From Methanothrix sp. (lineage in GTDB: Archaea > Halobacteriota > Methanosarcinia > Methanotrichales > Methanotrichaceae), in contig PMNG01000022.1 of NCBI GenBank assembly GCA_003162615.1, positions 3,011 through 18,351 of the forward strand: a DNA stretch of 15,341 nt, given 5' to 3'. The notes under the pieces are model-generated. The model saw nothing but the letters and a program-made list of their open reading frames with translations. It was not told where the DNA came from and searched no databases. Numbering within the stretch: the stretch's first letter is position 1; every line of letters starts with the position of its first letter. Positions 6,741-13,675 of the stretch are shown in pieces. The position numbers were made by a program, and so were the translations under genes.

Positions 6741-6752
6741 TCATAAATTTTT
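6741..6752 (-). promoter_or_regulatory. Candidate TATA element for the secreted-protein operon
   Basis: On the minus strand AAAAATTTATGA sits about 40 bases before the ATG at 6704. Transcription would then start near 6720, leaving a short leader that includes the GGTGG ribosome binding site. This is only composition-based support. Confidence 0.3.
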
Positions 6753-7768
6753 GCATGCGACCATTAATAACCTATATGTTTTCTTGAAGGAATTGGTACA
6801 TACCGCCGTCAATACTATCGATTCGTCAACCAGTAAGAAGGTGCATGGAGCGTAGCTTGGCCTCCGAAGGAGTCGAAGCGTCAGAGAGTGGGAGAAACGT
6901 AGCCTGCGTCGCTCTACTGTGTCCCTACTTGTAACAATTACACAAAATCCCCACAATGATATAATAGGGGAGTGTACGATTTTCTGTTCACGACCAACTT
7001 TCGTGTCAACGTCTTCCTGTCAATTCTAGCCAGGACGATCACTCGATGACCTACCATCTACGATCTCGTAAAATCGCATCCAGAGAAGCATATGTGCAGT
7101 ATTGGTCACTTTTTCCTATTGATTGCACAAGAAAGAAGAATCAAAATGTTATAGTAGTAGGAAATAGCTCGTATGAACTCAATCCCTGGCATCTTTGAAT
7201 TTTTGACAGCTCTGATTCTCAGTCAACCTTCGGCGGGCACCTAGACGCGTTTTTTTCTTTTTCAAATAACGGCCGAAAGAACAAGAGGAACGGACAAAAG
7301 TCGGGAGGTTTTGTCAAATAGGTGTTTTCGCGTCTTTTGCAATTCTCATGTTTGTCGTTTAAACTATTTAAGATTGTAGTTCGGCCTTAATTAATCGCAA
7401 GAATGGCCTTCAAGAGGCCTTCTTAGGTCTTCTTCTATCTTCATATACTTTCTCTGGTCAGCTCTCCCTTTGCTTACCTTTAGGACAGAATATCCTCGGC
7501 GCTTCTGATATTATCCTTCCTGTGAATAGTTAGGGGGAACTAACTTCTTTTCGTTAGAGATCGTTGAACTAAAGAATGATCTCAAATGGCGATCTGCCCT
7601 ATTTCTTTTAGAAAAGATCTAGTGAATCTGAAGGATCGACTTCTTCAGACGTTCTGTCAGATCGAAAACGTGCTCCATAAAGGCCTTTTATCAGGATAAT
7701 AGTAGTAAATTAATTAAATGAGTAATGCTATAGTACTTTAAAGGATTAATTCTAAGGAGTTGTTGAGA
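6753..7768. other. About 1 kb without a recognisable gene; scattered hairpins and T-tracts
   Basis: No frame on either strand looks like a real protein. Structures seen: CCCC/GGGG arms around 6950-6973; TTTTTTTCTTTTT at 7250-7262, which would terminate a plus-strand transcript; a TATA-like TTTAAACTATTTAAG at 7358-7372; a hairpin GGCCT-TCAAG-AGGCC at 7405-7419 extended by GAA/TTC; AGTTAG/CTAACT at 7528-7545; and GAGATC/GATCTC arms around 7557-7584. The region could hold one or more small RNAs or an eroded insertion. A TAAATTAATTAAATG stretch near 7706-7720 is a plausible promoter for the cupredoxin gene. Confidence 0.5.
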
Positions 7769-8533
7769 TTGATAATTAGGAGCAAAAAGTTAGGCGGGAT
7801 ATTGTCGTCCCTGGTCGTGCTGATAGCTTTAGCATTGCCGTTATGCACCGCGCAAATGACCACAACTGGAATGCCTCAGGTCAAAATAATTGAGCCAAAA
7901 GAGGAGGTCCAGATTCCAGCAGGGAACATCTCAGTTATGGCCAACGTCACGAACTTTAATCTGGTTAATAAGCTCGGCCAAGCTAGCGTTGCGGCTGAGG
8001 GCCACCTCCACTACTACATTGATGTTGCAGTTCCAAAGACTCCCGGCAAGCCTGCAGTTACCGCTATAGGCACCTTCGCACCCACAGCCAATACGACCTG
8101 GACCTGGCCGAATGTTAAGCCCGGAAAACATAACTTCTCGGTTCAGCTTGCGAACAACGACCATACTCCCGTTATTCCGGTAGTGTATAGGACGGTCAAC
8201 GTCACAGTAACGGCTTCGACCTTAAAAACGATGAGTGTAAAAAGCGTGACCATCGATCTAGTCGCGAAGAGTCTGTCTTTCAACACAACCAATATCACAG
8301 TTCCTGCTGGAGCCAACATCACCGTCAACTTCGATAACCAGGATACATATGTACCTCACAACTTCGCTGTCTACACTGATGCCTCTGCCAAAACAGCTAT
8401 CTATCGGGGGAAGAATATAACAGGCCCTGCCAAGATAAGCTACACATTCACTGCGCCAACGAAACCTGGAACCTATTTCTTCAGATGTGATGTTCATCCT
8501 ACTACAATGACAGGCCAGTTCATAGTGCAGTGA
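7769..8533 (+). CDS. Exported cupredoxin with an N-terminal DUF4399-like domain
   Basis: About 254 residues. A signal peptide (residues about 8-30 of the longest form) is followed by a beta-rich domain with VKIIEPKEEV, AEGHLHYYIDV, WTWPNVKPGKHNFSVQL and NNDHTPVIP. Its conserved histidines resemble DUF4399/CopC-like modules. The C-terminal domain is a plastocyanin/azurin-type cupredoxin: NITVPAGANITVNFDNQD, VPHNFAVY, then GTYFFRCDVHPTTMTG. The type-1 copper ligands His200, Cys243, His246 and Met250 (counted from 7760) are all present. It would act outside the membrane in electron transfer or copper handling. AAGGAG at 7754-7759 lies 9 bases before TTG 7769; TTG codons at 7760 and 7763 are too close to it. 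A T-run terminator follows. No redox partner is encoded nearby. Confidence 0.85.
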   Translation: MIIRSKKLGGILSSLVVLIALALPLCTAQMTTTGMPQVKIIEPKEEVQIPAGNISVMANVTNFNLVNKLGQASVAAEGHLHYYIDVAVPKTPGKPAVTAIGTFAPTANTTWTWPNVKPGKHNFSVQLANNDHTPVIPVVYRTVNVTVTASTLKTMSVKSVTIDLVAKSLSFNTTNITVPAGANITVNFDNQDTYVPHNFAVYTDASAKTAIYRGKNITGPAKISYTFTAPTKPGTYFFRCDVHPTTMTGQFIVQ

Positions 8534-8552
8534 CCCGACCTGTGACATTTCA

Positions 8553-8583
8553 GCCTCTTTTTTTCGCTACACCCCAAAGAGGC
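8553..8583 (+). terminator. Terminator after the cupredoxin gene
   Basis: GCCTCTTT (8553-8560) and AAAGAGGC (8576-8583) form a perfect eight-base inverted repeat with a 15-base loop. A seven-T run (8558-8564) overlaps the left arm. It lies 19 bases after the cupredoxin stop and faces a convergent minus-strand gene. Both the T-run and the hairpin could end transcription. Confidence 0.55.
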
Positions 8584-8743
8584 GGCTACCAGCATCTATA
8601 TTTGATCCATGAGCTATAGGTCGAAGGTATCTGACTGAAAATCACCTATTACTAAACTATCGATAATACAGACCTAATGATGTTAAACCTCCAATATCAA
8701 TTGGATCGAAAGACTAATAACAAGTCCCGCTTTTCTATCATAA

Positions 8744-9130
8744 TCACTCCTCCCAAGCCTTCCTGGACGCACTGGCACCCAGACACCGGTAGTATTCGTC
8801 ATAGCCAGTAACGCTTCCTTCCTCGGTGGCGGTCCATATGAACCTGAAGTCATGGTTGATGTACAATCCTCCAGACATCTGGGTCTCATGACCAACCCGC
8901 CAGCAAGCCCTCTTCTCAAGAGTATTGATGAGGGAGGAATGCTTATCGCGACCGTATATTTTGTCCAGCAACTCGACGGTCTCCACGTCCTCCTCCAAGA
9001 ACATGCGGTACAGATCCCAGCTCAGCCGTAAATCTTGCTCCTCTTTCGGGGTAAGTTCACGATCTTGTGTAGCTTCGCCGCCGTGATCCTTGAGGGCGCT
9101 AATAGTTGTCAGCTGGAATTTAGCTCTCAC
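8744..9130 (-). CDS. Hypothetical 128-residue protein, last of a small-ORF cassette
   Basis: I do not recognise the family. The protein is soluble, with an acidic helical middle (LTPKEEQDLRLSWDLYRMFL, then EEDVETVELLDKIYG). A C-terminal part rich in aromatic residues follows (CWRVGHETQMSGGLYINHDF, then RFIWTATEEGS). It starts at GTG 9130, with GGAGGAAA immediately before it at an ideal 4-base spacing. That GTG overlaps the stop of the preceding small gene in a GTGA arrangement, the mark of translational coupling. The start and the composition support a real gene. It is convergent with the cupredoxin gene. Confidence 0.6.
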   Translation of the reverse strand: MRAKFQLTTISALKDHGGEATQDRELTPKEEQDLRLSWDLYRMFLEEDVETVELLDKIYGRDKHSSLINTLEKRACWRVGHETQMSGGLYINHDFRFIWTATEEGSVTGYDEYYRCLGASASRKAWEE

Positions 9131-9345
9131 TTTCCTCCTATTATGATCGGCTCGGTCTGCTTGAGATGAGTAAGCCTGGAACCCAGCCGCGATGAAGGAT
9201 CGTCCTGGTAGGGACTGGATTCACCATCTATATAGGTGGAGAGAGTTACTAACCAGATTAGTGGGCCATTTGGACATTGCTGCTTGTCGTGCTGGTGCTG
9301 GTACCGGCCGAGAGAACTGAGGATTGATTTTCGGGCTTTTGCCAT
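9127..9345 (-). CDS. Hypothetical 72-residue protein coupled to the downstream gene
   Basis: Unknown family. Basic N-terminus (MAKARKSILSSLGRYQHQHD), then a short hydrophobic segment (GPLIWLVTLSTYI) and a charged tail ending IIIGGK. The ATG at 9345 follows GATGATCT, which resembles the archaeal GGTGATCT ribosome binding site. It directly abuts a TGA at 9346-9348 that ends an open stretch in the same frame. Its own stop overlaps the next GTG by 4 bases. The frame could therefore be a separate small gene, or part of one longer decayed gene running from 9699 to 9127 with two internal stops. Confidence 0.45.
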   Translation of the reverse strand: MAKARKSILSSLGRYQHQHDKQQCPNGPLIWLVTLSTYIDGESSPYQDDPSSRLGSRLTHLKQTEPIIIGGK

Positions 9346-9513
9346 TCAGATCATCTTTAGCCAGTTGATGTTATAGTGACTATAATAAGTATCTGTCATA
9401 TTTTGAGGAGGATCAATGTCGCCATTAACTCTATCTCTCGCGGCTTGTCGCCTTGCAATAACGAACCAGGATGGTTCGCCTGTCCCTATCCTCAACTTTG
9501 GTCTACGTCGATG
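9346..9513 (-). other. Open stretch without a clear start, in frame with both flanking ORFs
   Basis: The 55 codons between TAA 9514-9516 and TGA 9346-9348 are open and protein-like (KLRIGTGEPSWFVIARRQAA, RDRVNGDIDPPQN, YYSHYNINWLKMI). They share the frame of the ORFs on either side. No ATG lies near its beginning; TTG at residue 7 is the first usable start and lacks a close ribosome binding site. It may be a third small gene or the middle of a gene broken by nonsense changes. The stops are TAA and TGA, so pyrrolysine read-through at TAG does not explain them. Confidence 0.35.
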
Positions 9514-9699
9514 TTATGCTCCTCCCAAGAAGCTGCCCTGATCAAGCTCTTCGAATTCTTCCTTTTCCCTTGTGACCCAACATAGGACCTGCATGACATC
9601 AAGTTGAATAAGTGTCAAATTGTAATCCAGTAATGCCAGCTCCTCCTCGCCAGCCTCGGGCAAATCTCTTATCTTCGCAAAATGCGATGGGCCCGTCAC
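9514..9699 (-). CDS. Hypothetical 61-residue ORF at the head of the cassette
   Basis: An acidic, probably helical peptide: GEEELALLDYNLTLIQLDVM, then QVLCWVTREKEEFEELDQ. It starts at GTG 9699 without a convincing ribosome binding site. The frame continues beyond its TAA for 55 more codons, so it may be the 5' part of a larger interrupted gene. Family unknown. Confidence 0.35.
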   Translation of the reverse strand: MTGPSHFAKIRDLPEAGEEELALLDYNLTLIQLDVMQVLCWVTREKEEFEELDQGSFLGGA

Positions 9700-9819
9700 C
9701 TCTATCCCTGTATCTTAAGTGGTCGCATCGATGGCATTCTGATGGTAATGATCAAGACGACCCTCTCCTCGGTGCTTCCAGAGTAAGACTTTTCTAGGCA
9801 TACTCCTTATCTAACTGAG

Positions 9820-10590
9820 GTGAAATCGGTGAATTTGTTGTTAGCCGCAATATTCGTCCTGATGCTCTCGCCTCTGGCATCATCCGCCCCAGAGACTCAT
9901 CAGCTTGGGCCGTTTACAGTATCGTTCGATATGAACACGAATTTGAATTACCGTACAGAAACACCGAATCCGCAAGAAGATTCTTTAGCCACTGTTTATC
10001 CCCTGATAATTAATACAAATAATGCAACAGGCGCACTAATAAGAATAACTGAGTATAATAACCCAGTAGACTCGACCTTAGTTATGCGAGGATCTCTAGC
10101 TCTCATGAATATGAGGGAAAGTGGAATTAACGTCACAGTTCCTGAGAGCCTGACCATAGATGGCAAGGAAGGCTTTTTGATCTCGGGCGTCCCACCCTCG
10201 GCTGGTGTAAACGCTGCTCCTGGATTTACATTATACCAGTCCCAATACTGGCTCGACAGCAAAAGCTGTGAGTGCGGTCCGGTCTCTGTCGGCACTACGA
10301 GTGTTGATATAACCTCTACCTATCCCCAAGACATCACGACGAACCTGCTGAACAGTCTACATGTAGGAAAGACGGAATCAGCGGCTACGCCGATAGCCAA
10401 TGTCACAAAGAATGTTACAGCCACTCCTAATACTGCTGGCGAGAATGTGACCGAGACCGCTTCAATAGCATCTTCGAGTGCAGAAAAATCCGCTGAGAAA
10501 CCAGATGCTAAGCAACCCGGATTTGAGAGTATTTTAGCCATAACGTGCATCTCAGCCATTGGGTATATCAGATTGCTAAGAAAGCAGTAA
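9820..10590 (+). CDS. Surface protein with signal peptide and PGF-CTERM archaeosortase signal
   Basis: A 256-residue exported protein. The N-terminal signal (MKSVNLLLAAIFVLMLSPLA, then SSAPE) is followed by a beta-rich domain of about 150 residues with DGKEGFLISG and a CECG pair near 150. A Thr/Ala/Ser/Asn-rich spacer with sequons (about 185-230) resembles a glycosylated stalk. The C-terminus is a tripartite sorting signal: PGF (233-235), a hydrophobic helix (ESILAITCISAIGYI) and basic RLLRKQ. This matches PGF-CTERM, cleaved by archaeosortase A and replaced by a lipid anchor. The domain function is unknown. The first GTG (9820) keeps the Lys expected in the signal n-region, but GAGGTGA at 9817-9823 sits 5 bases before GTG 9829, which may be the start. 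Confidence 0.8.
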   Translation: MKSVNLLLAAIFVLMLSPLASSAPETHQLGPFTVSFDMNTNLNYRTETPNPQEDSLATVYPLIINTNNATGALIRITEYNNPVDSTLVMRGSLALMNMRESGINVTVPESLTIDGKEGFLISGVPPSAGVNAAPGFTLYQSQYWLDSKSCECGPVSVGTTSVDITSTYPQDITTNLLNSLHVGKTESAATPIANVTKNVTATPNTAGENVTETASIASSSAEKSAEKPDAKQPGFESILAITCISAIGYIRLLRKQ

Positions 10591-10680
10591 GCTAAGATCT
10601 ATACCACTAATGCTGACCGACTATTCTACTTTGGTGAGGGGCCACGAGCTGAGACCAGGATCGTTTCAAAGGCTTATCGC

Positions 10681-10944
10681 TTGAGCACAGAAGAGCCAGA
10701 TTACCAAAGGCTTGGACGTGATCTAATTGGCTTGGAACGTGAGGCCAGGCAACTTGGGTCCAGGCAGACGGTAAATCTCAGGGTCCTTGAGCTGGAGACA
10801 GCAAAGCAGATCATCGAGGAGATCTTCTATGCCAGGCCCTCGGGCGTGGAGGAGATGATCCAGAGAAGGCTTGAGAAGAAGAGCTGTAACGAGGAGAACT
10901 GGCAGATGAGAGGATCTGTGGCTGGAGAGGTTCTGCATGAGTGA
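10681..10944 (+). CDS. Small helical hypothetical protein
   Basis: An 87-residue soluble, charged protein starting at TTG, with a weak AAAGG ribosome binding site about 9 bases upstream. The sequence is mostly helical and Glu/Arg-rich: GRDLIGLEREARQLGSRQTV, ELETAKQIIEEIFYARPSG, VEEMIQRRLEKKSC. It has no membrane segment or signal. Codon use resembles the neighbouring genes, and the frame is also open upstream to the preceding stop at 10590, though that extension has no start. Family not recognised. It follows the PGF-CTERM gene by 90 bases and may be independent. Confidence 0.6.
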   Translation: MSTEEPDYQRLGRDLIGLEREARQLGSRQTVNLRVLELETAKQIIEEIFYARPSGVEEMIQRRLEKKSCNEENWQMRGSVAGEVLHE

Positions 10945-10992
10945 GTAGCTATCGGAAGTGGCTTTTCAGTCCAAGACTTTAATTAGTTTCTG

Positions 10993-11019
10993 CCACATAA
11001 TTTAGATGTGGATCTTTTC
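10993..11019 (+). terminator. Hairpin with T-rich tail after the small helical gene
   Basis: CCACAT (10993-10998) and ATGTGG (11006-11011) form a perfect six-base-pair stem with a seven-base loop, followed by ATCTTTTCCTC. It is a reasonable transcription end for the upstream gene and separates it from the next promoter. Confidence 0.45.
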
Positions 11020-11077
11020 CTCGCCCGATCGATAATCGGAGAACCATGCGGTGATAAGTATCGGAGGTATTTTAGTC

Positions 11078-11795
11078 ATGAGAAGAGTTTTGGCAATTAC
11101 AATAGCCATTATGTTCGTAGCATTTGTGCTATCACCAACAATGGGCTACTCAGTCCAATCAGGTAACCATTCGTATTCTATCAAATCTACAAGGGTTAAC
11201 TACACAATAAGCCCCCAGGCTCCTTCACACCAACCTGCGATAGTAGTCTCAGTAAGCCCTACTCCTCCCTGAAATAGGAGCCTTATTTCAGCCCGAATCA
11301 ACTGGAATTGGAGAGACGGCAAAAAGCAACGTTATCGGCCTATCAACTCCATCTGATGCAGCAATACAGGCGCGGACAAATACTTCTGCTGCCTCAATGG
11401 CCGAGCCAATGCTCTTGATTCAGGGTATAGTCTACGGCGACCAGAACGGCAACGCCATAATGGACAGTAATGAGACTGGTCTTGCTAACTGGACTATCAA
11501 TCTCGAGCAGCCACCAGGAAACGTGATCTCCAGGGCTACCACCAATACTGATGGCAGATACGGTTTCTACTCCCTGGTGCCTGGAGAGTACGCAGTAGTT
11601 GAGAATTTAGAGATGGGATGGAATCTGACAACGCCATCGGATGGAAAATATGCGGTCAATCTCACCAGTAATACAACCATGCTGAATTTCGGCAACAAGA
11701 TGATGCCTGCGCCAACGCGGAACATAACTTCTCCTGCAAACACAACTTTTTTAGCCAATGGTAGTATGCTTGTAAACACCACCTCGCCAAAGTAA
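11078..11795 (+). pseudogene. SdrD-B-like secreted protein, split by an apparent one-base frameshift
   Basis: The first frame (11078-11272, 64 residues) starts at ATG with GGAGGT 10 bases upstream. It encodes a clear signal peptide (MRRVLAITIAIMFVAFVLSP) and a Ser/Pro-rich stretch ending PTPP before TGA. The next frame is open from 11256 to 11795 with no start of its own at the join. It runs EIGALFQPES, then an SdrD-B-like Cna-B-type domain: GIVYGDQNGNAIMDSNETGL, TTNTDGRYGFYSLVPGEYAV, GWNLTTPSDGKY, MLNFGNK. Removing one base near the CCTCCCTGAAA at 11264-11274 joins them into about 238 residues. SdrD-B modules are extracellular stalk or scaffold domains. No C-terminal anchor is seen. A true pseudogene, a sequencing error or programmed frameshifting are all possible. 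Internal ATG 11397 lacks a ribosome binding site. Confidence 0.7.
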
Positions 11796-11929
11796 CTACA
11801 GAGCCATAAATGGGCCAAGAAACTGCCTTAAGCAACTCTTAAAACCCATGAATGTCGCCTTATTAGACACGTGTATCAAATAATTACAAGTGCTTTAAGA
11901 TCATATGTCACCGCAATCATGGTCTATTT

Positions 11930-12877
11930 CTACCCGAAAAATCTAAACCACGCCATGTTCCCGGCATATGGTATAAGGTTCTTCAGAGACATTAGGTTAG
12001 AAGTTTCAGCATGGCAATAAATCAGGCAATGTTTTTGGCATTTTAGCATCTTCTGCCGGGCTTCTTTGGCTTCGGTGGACCTCATCAGCTCACATAGATC
12101 GCTTTCAAGGAGATTTCCTAGCTTAGTGCCGATTTCCATGCAGGGATACATTATATCGCCGTTTGGCTCAACCATAACCGATAGAGTCCTGCAAGTATAA
12201 GGTTTGTCGAAGCTGTCGATATATGCTTGGCTGGTAGTTAAGACGTTTCCGTATTCCTCCTTCAACCGCAAGAGTATTTCACGAAGCTTGGACAGATCAG
12301 GCGTTAAGTCCTCGGTTCCCTGGAAGGCAAAGGCAGGCATGATGAGGATCTTGTGGTCGAACTTGCTTGCCTTCTCCACCTTTTCGTCGATCTTGTCCAA
12401 GTCGTACCTCGTCACTACTGTCTGGATGGTAGTCTTAATTCCCAAATCCTTAAAGTAGCCCAGTCTGTCAAAAAGGTGCACGTTCTGGTGGCCTTCGTCA
12501 ATCGAGAGCTCCAGAAAATCGAAGTATTTGGCGTATTCCTCGAAAGGACTCTTGTCAATTAGAAGGCCGTTGGTAGTGAACAAAATATAGTTGGAGAGAT
12601 CGTGAGCATATTTTAGGATCGCTCCCATATCTTTTCTTAGGAGGGGTTCTCCTCCTTCGAAGCTGATGGTAAAGATACTTGACCGAGATAAGTTGTCAAT
12701 TATCTTGATGACCTGTTCAGTTTTCAGGTCCGGAATCTTGTTATTCCATACATTGCAAAAACCGCAACGTAGGTTGCAGCGGTGAGTTACCTTAAAAGAT
12801 GCATAAAAAGGATTGTCGAAATCGTTTCTTATGTAATTCGACAGGAAACCCCTAAATGCCCTCAAGTTCCTGTTCAT
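11930..12877 (-). CDS. Radical SAM protein with SPASM-like C-terminal Cys cluster
   Basis: 315 residues. The radical SAM [4Fe-4S] motif is TH-RCNLRCGFCNVW (Cys34, 38, 41). It is followed by the SAM-binding FEGGEPLLR (GGEP at 75-78) and the TTNGLLI strand (101-107). The C-terminal third has additional cysteines in a SPASM/twitch-like layout: Cys229, MVEPNGDIMYPC (Cys246), GTKLGNLLE, Cys262, then CQKHCLIYC (Cys280, 284, 288). They probably bind one or two auxiliary clusters. Related enzymes modify peptides, lipids or sugars; the substrate cannot be deduced. The diverging neighbour is a GT4 glycosyltransferase, so a role in cell-surface glycan or lipid chemistry is a possibility only. It ends near GNMAWFRFFG. 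The ATG at 12877 has no ribosome binding site, which fits a leaderless transcript. Confidence 0.85.
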   Translation of the reverse strand: MNRNLRAFRGFLSNYIRNDFDNPFYASFKVTHRCNLRCGFCNVWNNKIPDLKTEQVIKIIDNLSRSSIFTISFEGGEPLLRKDMGAILKYAHDLSNYILFTTNGLLIDKSPFEEYAKYFDFLELSIDEGHQNVHLFDRLGYFKDLGIKTTIQTVVTRYDLDKIDEKVEKASKFDHKILIMPAFAFQGTEDLTPDLSKLREILLRLKEEYGNVLTTSQAYIDSFDKPYTCRTLSVMVEPNGDIMYPCMEIGTKLGNLLESDLCELMRSTEAKEARQKMLKCQKHCLIYCHAETSNLMSLKNLIPYAGNMAWFRFFG

Positions 12878-12900
12878 TACTCATAATGGTGTTCGTGAAA

Positions 12901-12908
12901 ATATTAAA
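12901..12908 (-). promoter_or_regulatory. TATA box positioned for a leaderless radical SAM transcript
   Basis: On the minus strand TTTAATAT is centred about 27 bases before the ATG at 12877. That is the archaeal TATA-to-start-site distance, so transcription should begin at or next to the start codon. The absence of any GGAGG/GGTG-like site upstream agrees. Confidence 0.5.
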
Positions 12909-12910
12909 GA

Positions 12911-13633
12911 GTTTTCAGCCGCGGGGATAACAGGGTCAAGGTGTACCTGCGAGATATCCTAAGTTGGTCTGTGGAATAGATGACGAAAATCTCGAGGACC
13001 AAAACAACCCTAATTGCGAAAATAACGAAACCCGATGAATTCCCCAGCGTGTCTGCGCCTGATCTCTCAAATCAGTACCTTCAAGATCATCGCAGTTGTG
13101 AGTAGCCATAACAAGAAGACGAATGCTTTTATATCCGAATCTTTCTTCATCCATGAGTCCGATAGTCTTGTCGATTTTTTCCAGGACTGTAATTTGCTCT
13201 CAAATTTCTTTGCAATCTTCTCCAACGGTCCGGAGAAAAACGTGATCATTCGAACAGTTTTCAGATATGCAATCTGTTTCAAGATTCGATTTACTTTGGC
13301 TTCGTCGGATCTAACTTTGATGGTTTAGCCGCTTTATTGCCTCAACCATCGACCGGCTTGGCTCGTGCGTCAATTTGAATGGTATCTTACACCTGTAGCG
13401 TTGAACATTTCCTTCAGGATTGCCTCGCGACTTCGGCGAGCTGCTCATAAGTAAGGCGAATAGTTTTGTATCAGAGACAGCAGATTTTCTGTTGGCGTCG
13501 AAATTTGAACTGAACTGGCACATCGGCTGATCGTTCATCTATCCCTAATGCCTTTTGGAAAATGCTTGTCTAAATTTTCATGTTTATATTCATATTCTTC
13601 TTAAAGATATAGTGCTAAGCAGTTTAAAGAGCG
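12911..13633. other. 0.7 kb intergenic region with minus-strand ORF remnants
   Basis: No convincing intact gene. On the minus strand a frame open from 13324 to 13067 (85 codons, TTG start at 13282 without ribosome binding site) reads KTVRMITFFSGPLEKIAKKF and ends in a hydrophobic FVFLLWLLTTAMILKVLI tail. Just upstream in another frame, 13538-13311 ends MVEAIKRLN. Joined by one frameshift near 13320 they could be one small protein, so a decayed gene is possible. A small hairpin CTCGC/GCGAG lies at 13424-13440. Confidence 0.4.
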
Positions 13634-13645
13634 TAAATTTAAATG
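13634..13645 (+). promoter_or_regulatory. TATA-like element for the glycosyltransferase gene
   Basis: TAAATTTAAATG is centred about 27 bases before TTG 13667 and 36 bases before ATG 13676. It would give a very short leader, or a leaderless message if the TTG is used. Confidence 0.4.
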
Positions 13646-13675
13646 TCTTGGTTTGCATAAAGGACTTTGAAAGTT

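Noticed and set aside
6741..6956. Minus-strand 71-codon frame upstream of the secreted-protein operon
   Set aside because: Arg/Leu/Ser-rich with no ribosome binding site and overlapping the likely promoter of the operon; no motif.
9416..9541. Plus-strand 41-codon frame with a strong GAGGAGG site and ATG
   Set aside because: The ribosome-binding-like bases are the reverse complement of Pro-Pro codons in the opposite, longer open frame. No family or supporting context; kept only as a weak alternative reading of the cassette region.
9127..9699. Pyrrolysine read-through to join the cassette ORFs
   Set aside because: Pyrrolysine is inserted at TAG in methanogens. The internal stops here are TAA and TGA.
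13035..13328. Plus-strand 97-codon frame
   Set aside because: No ribosome binding site, Phe/Ser/Ile-rich composition as expected for the complement of a Lys/Glu-rich minus-strand remnant, and no recognisable motif.
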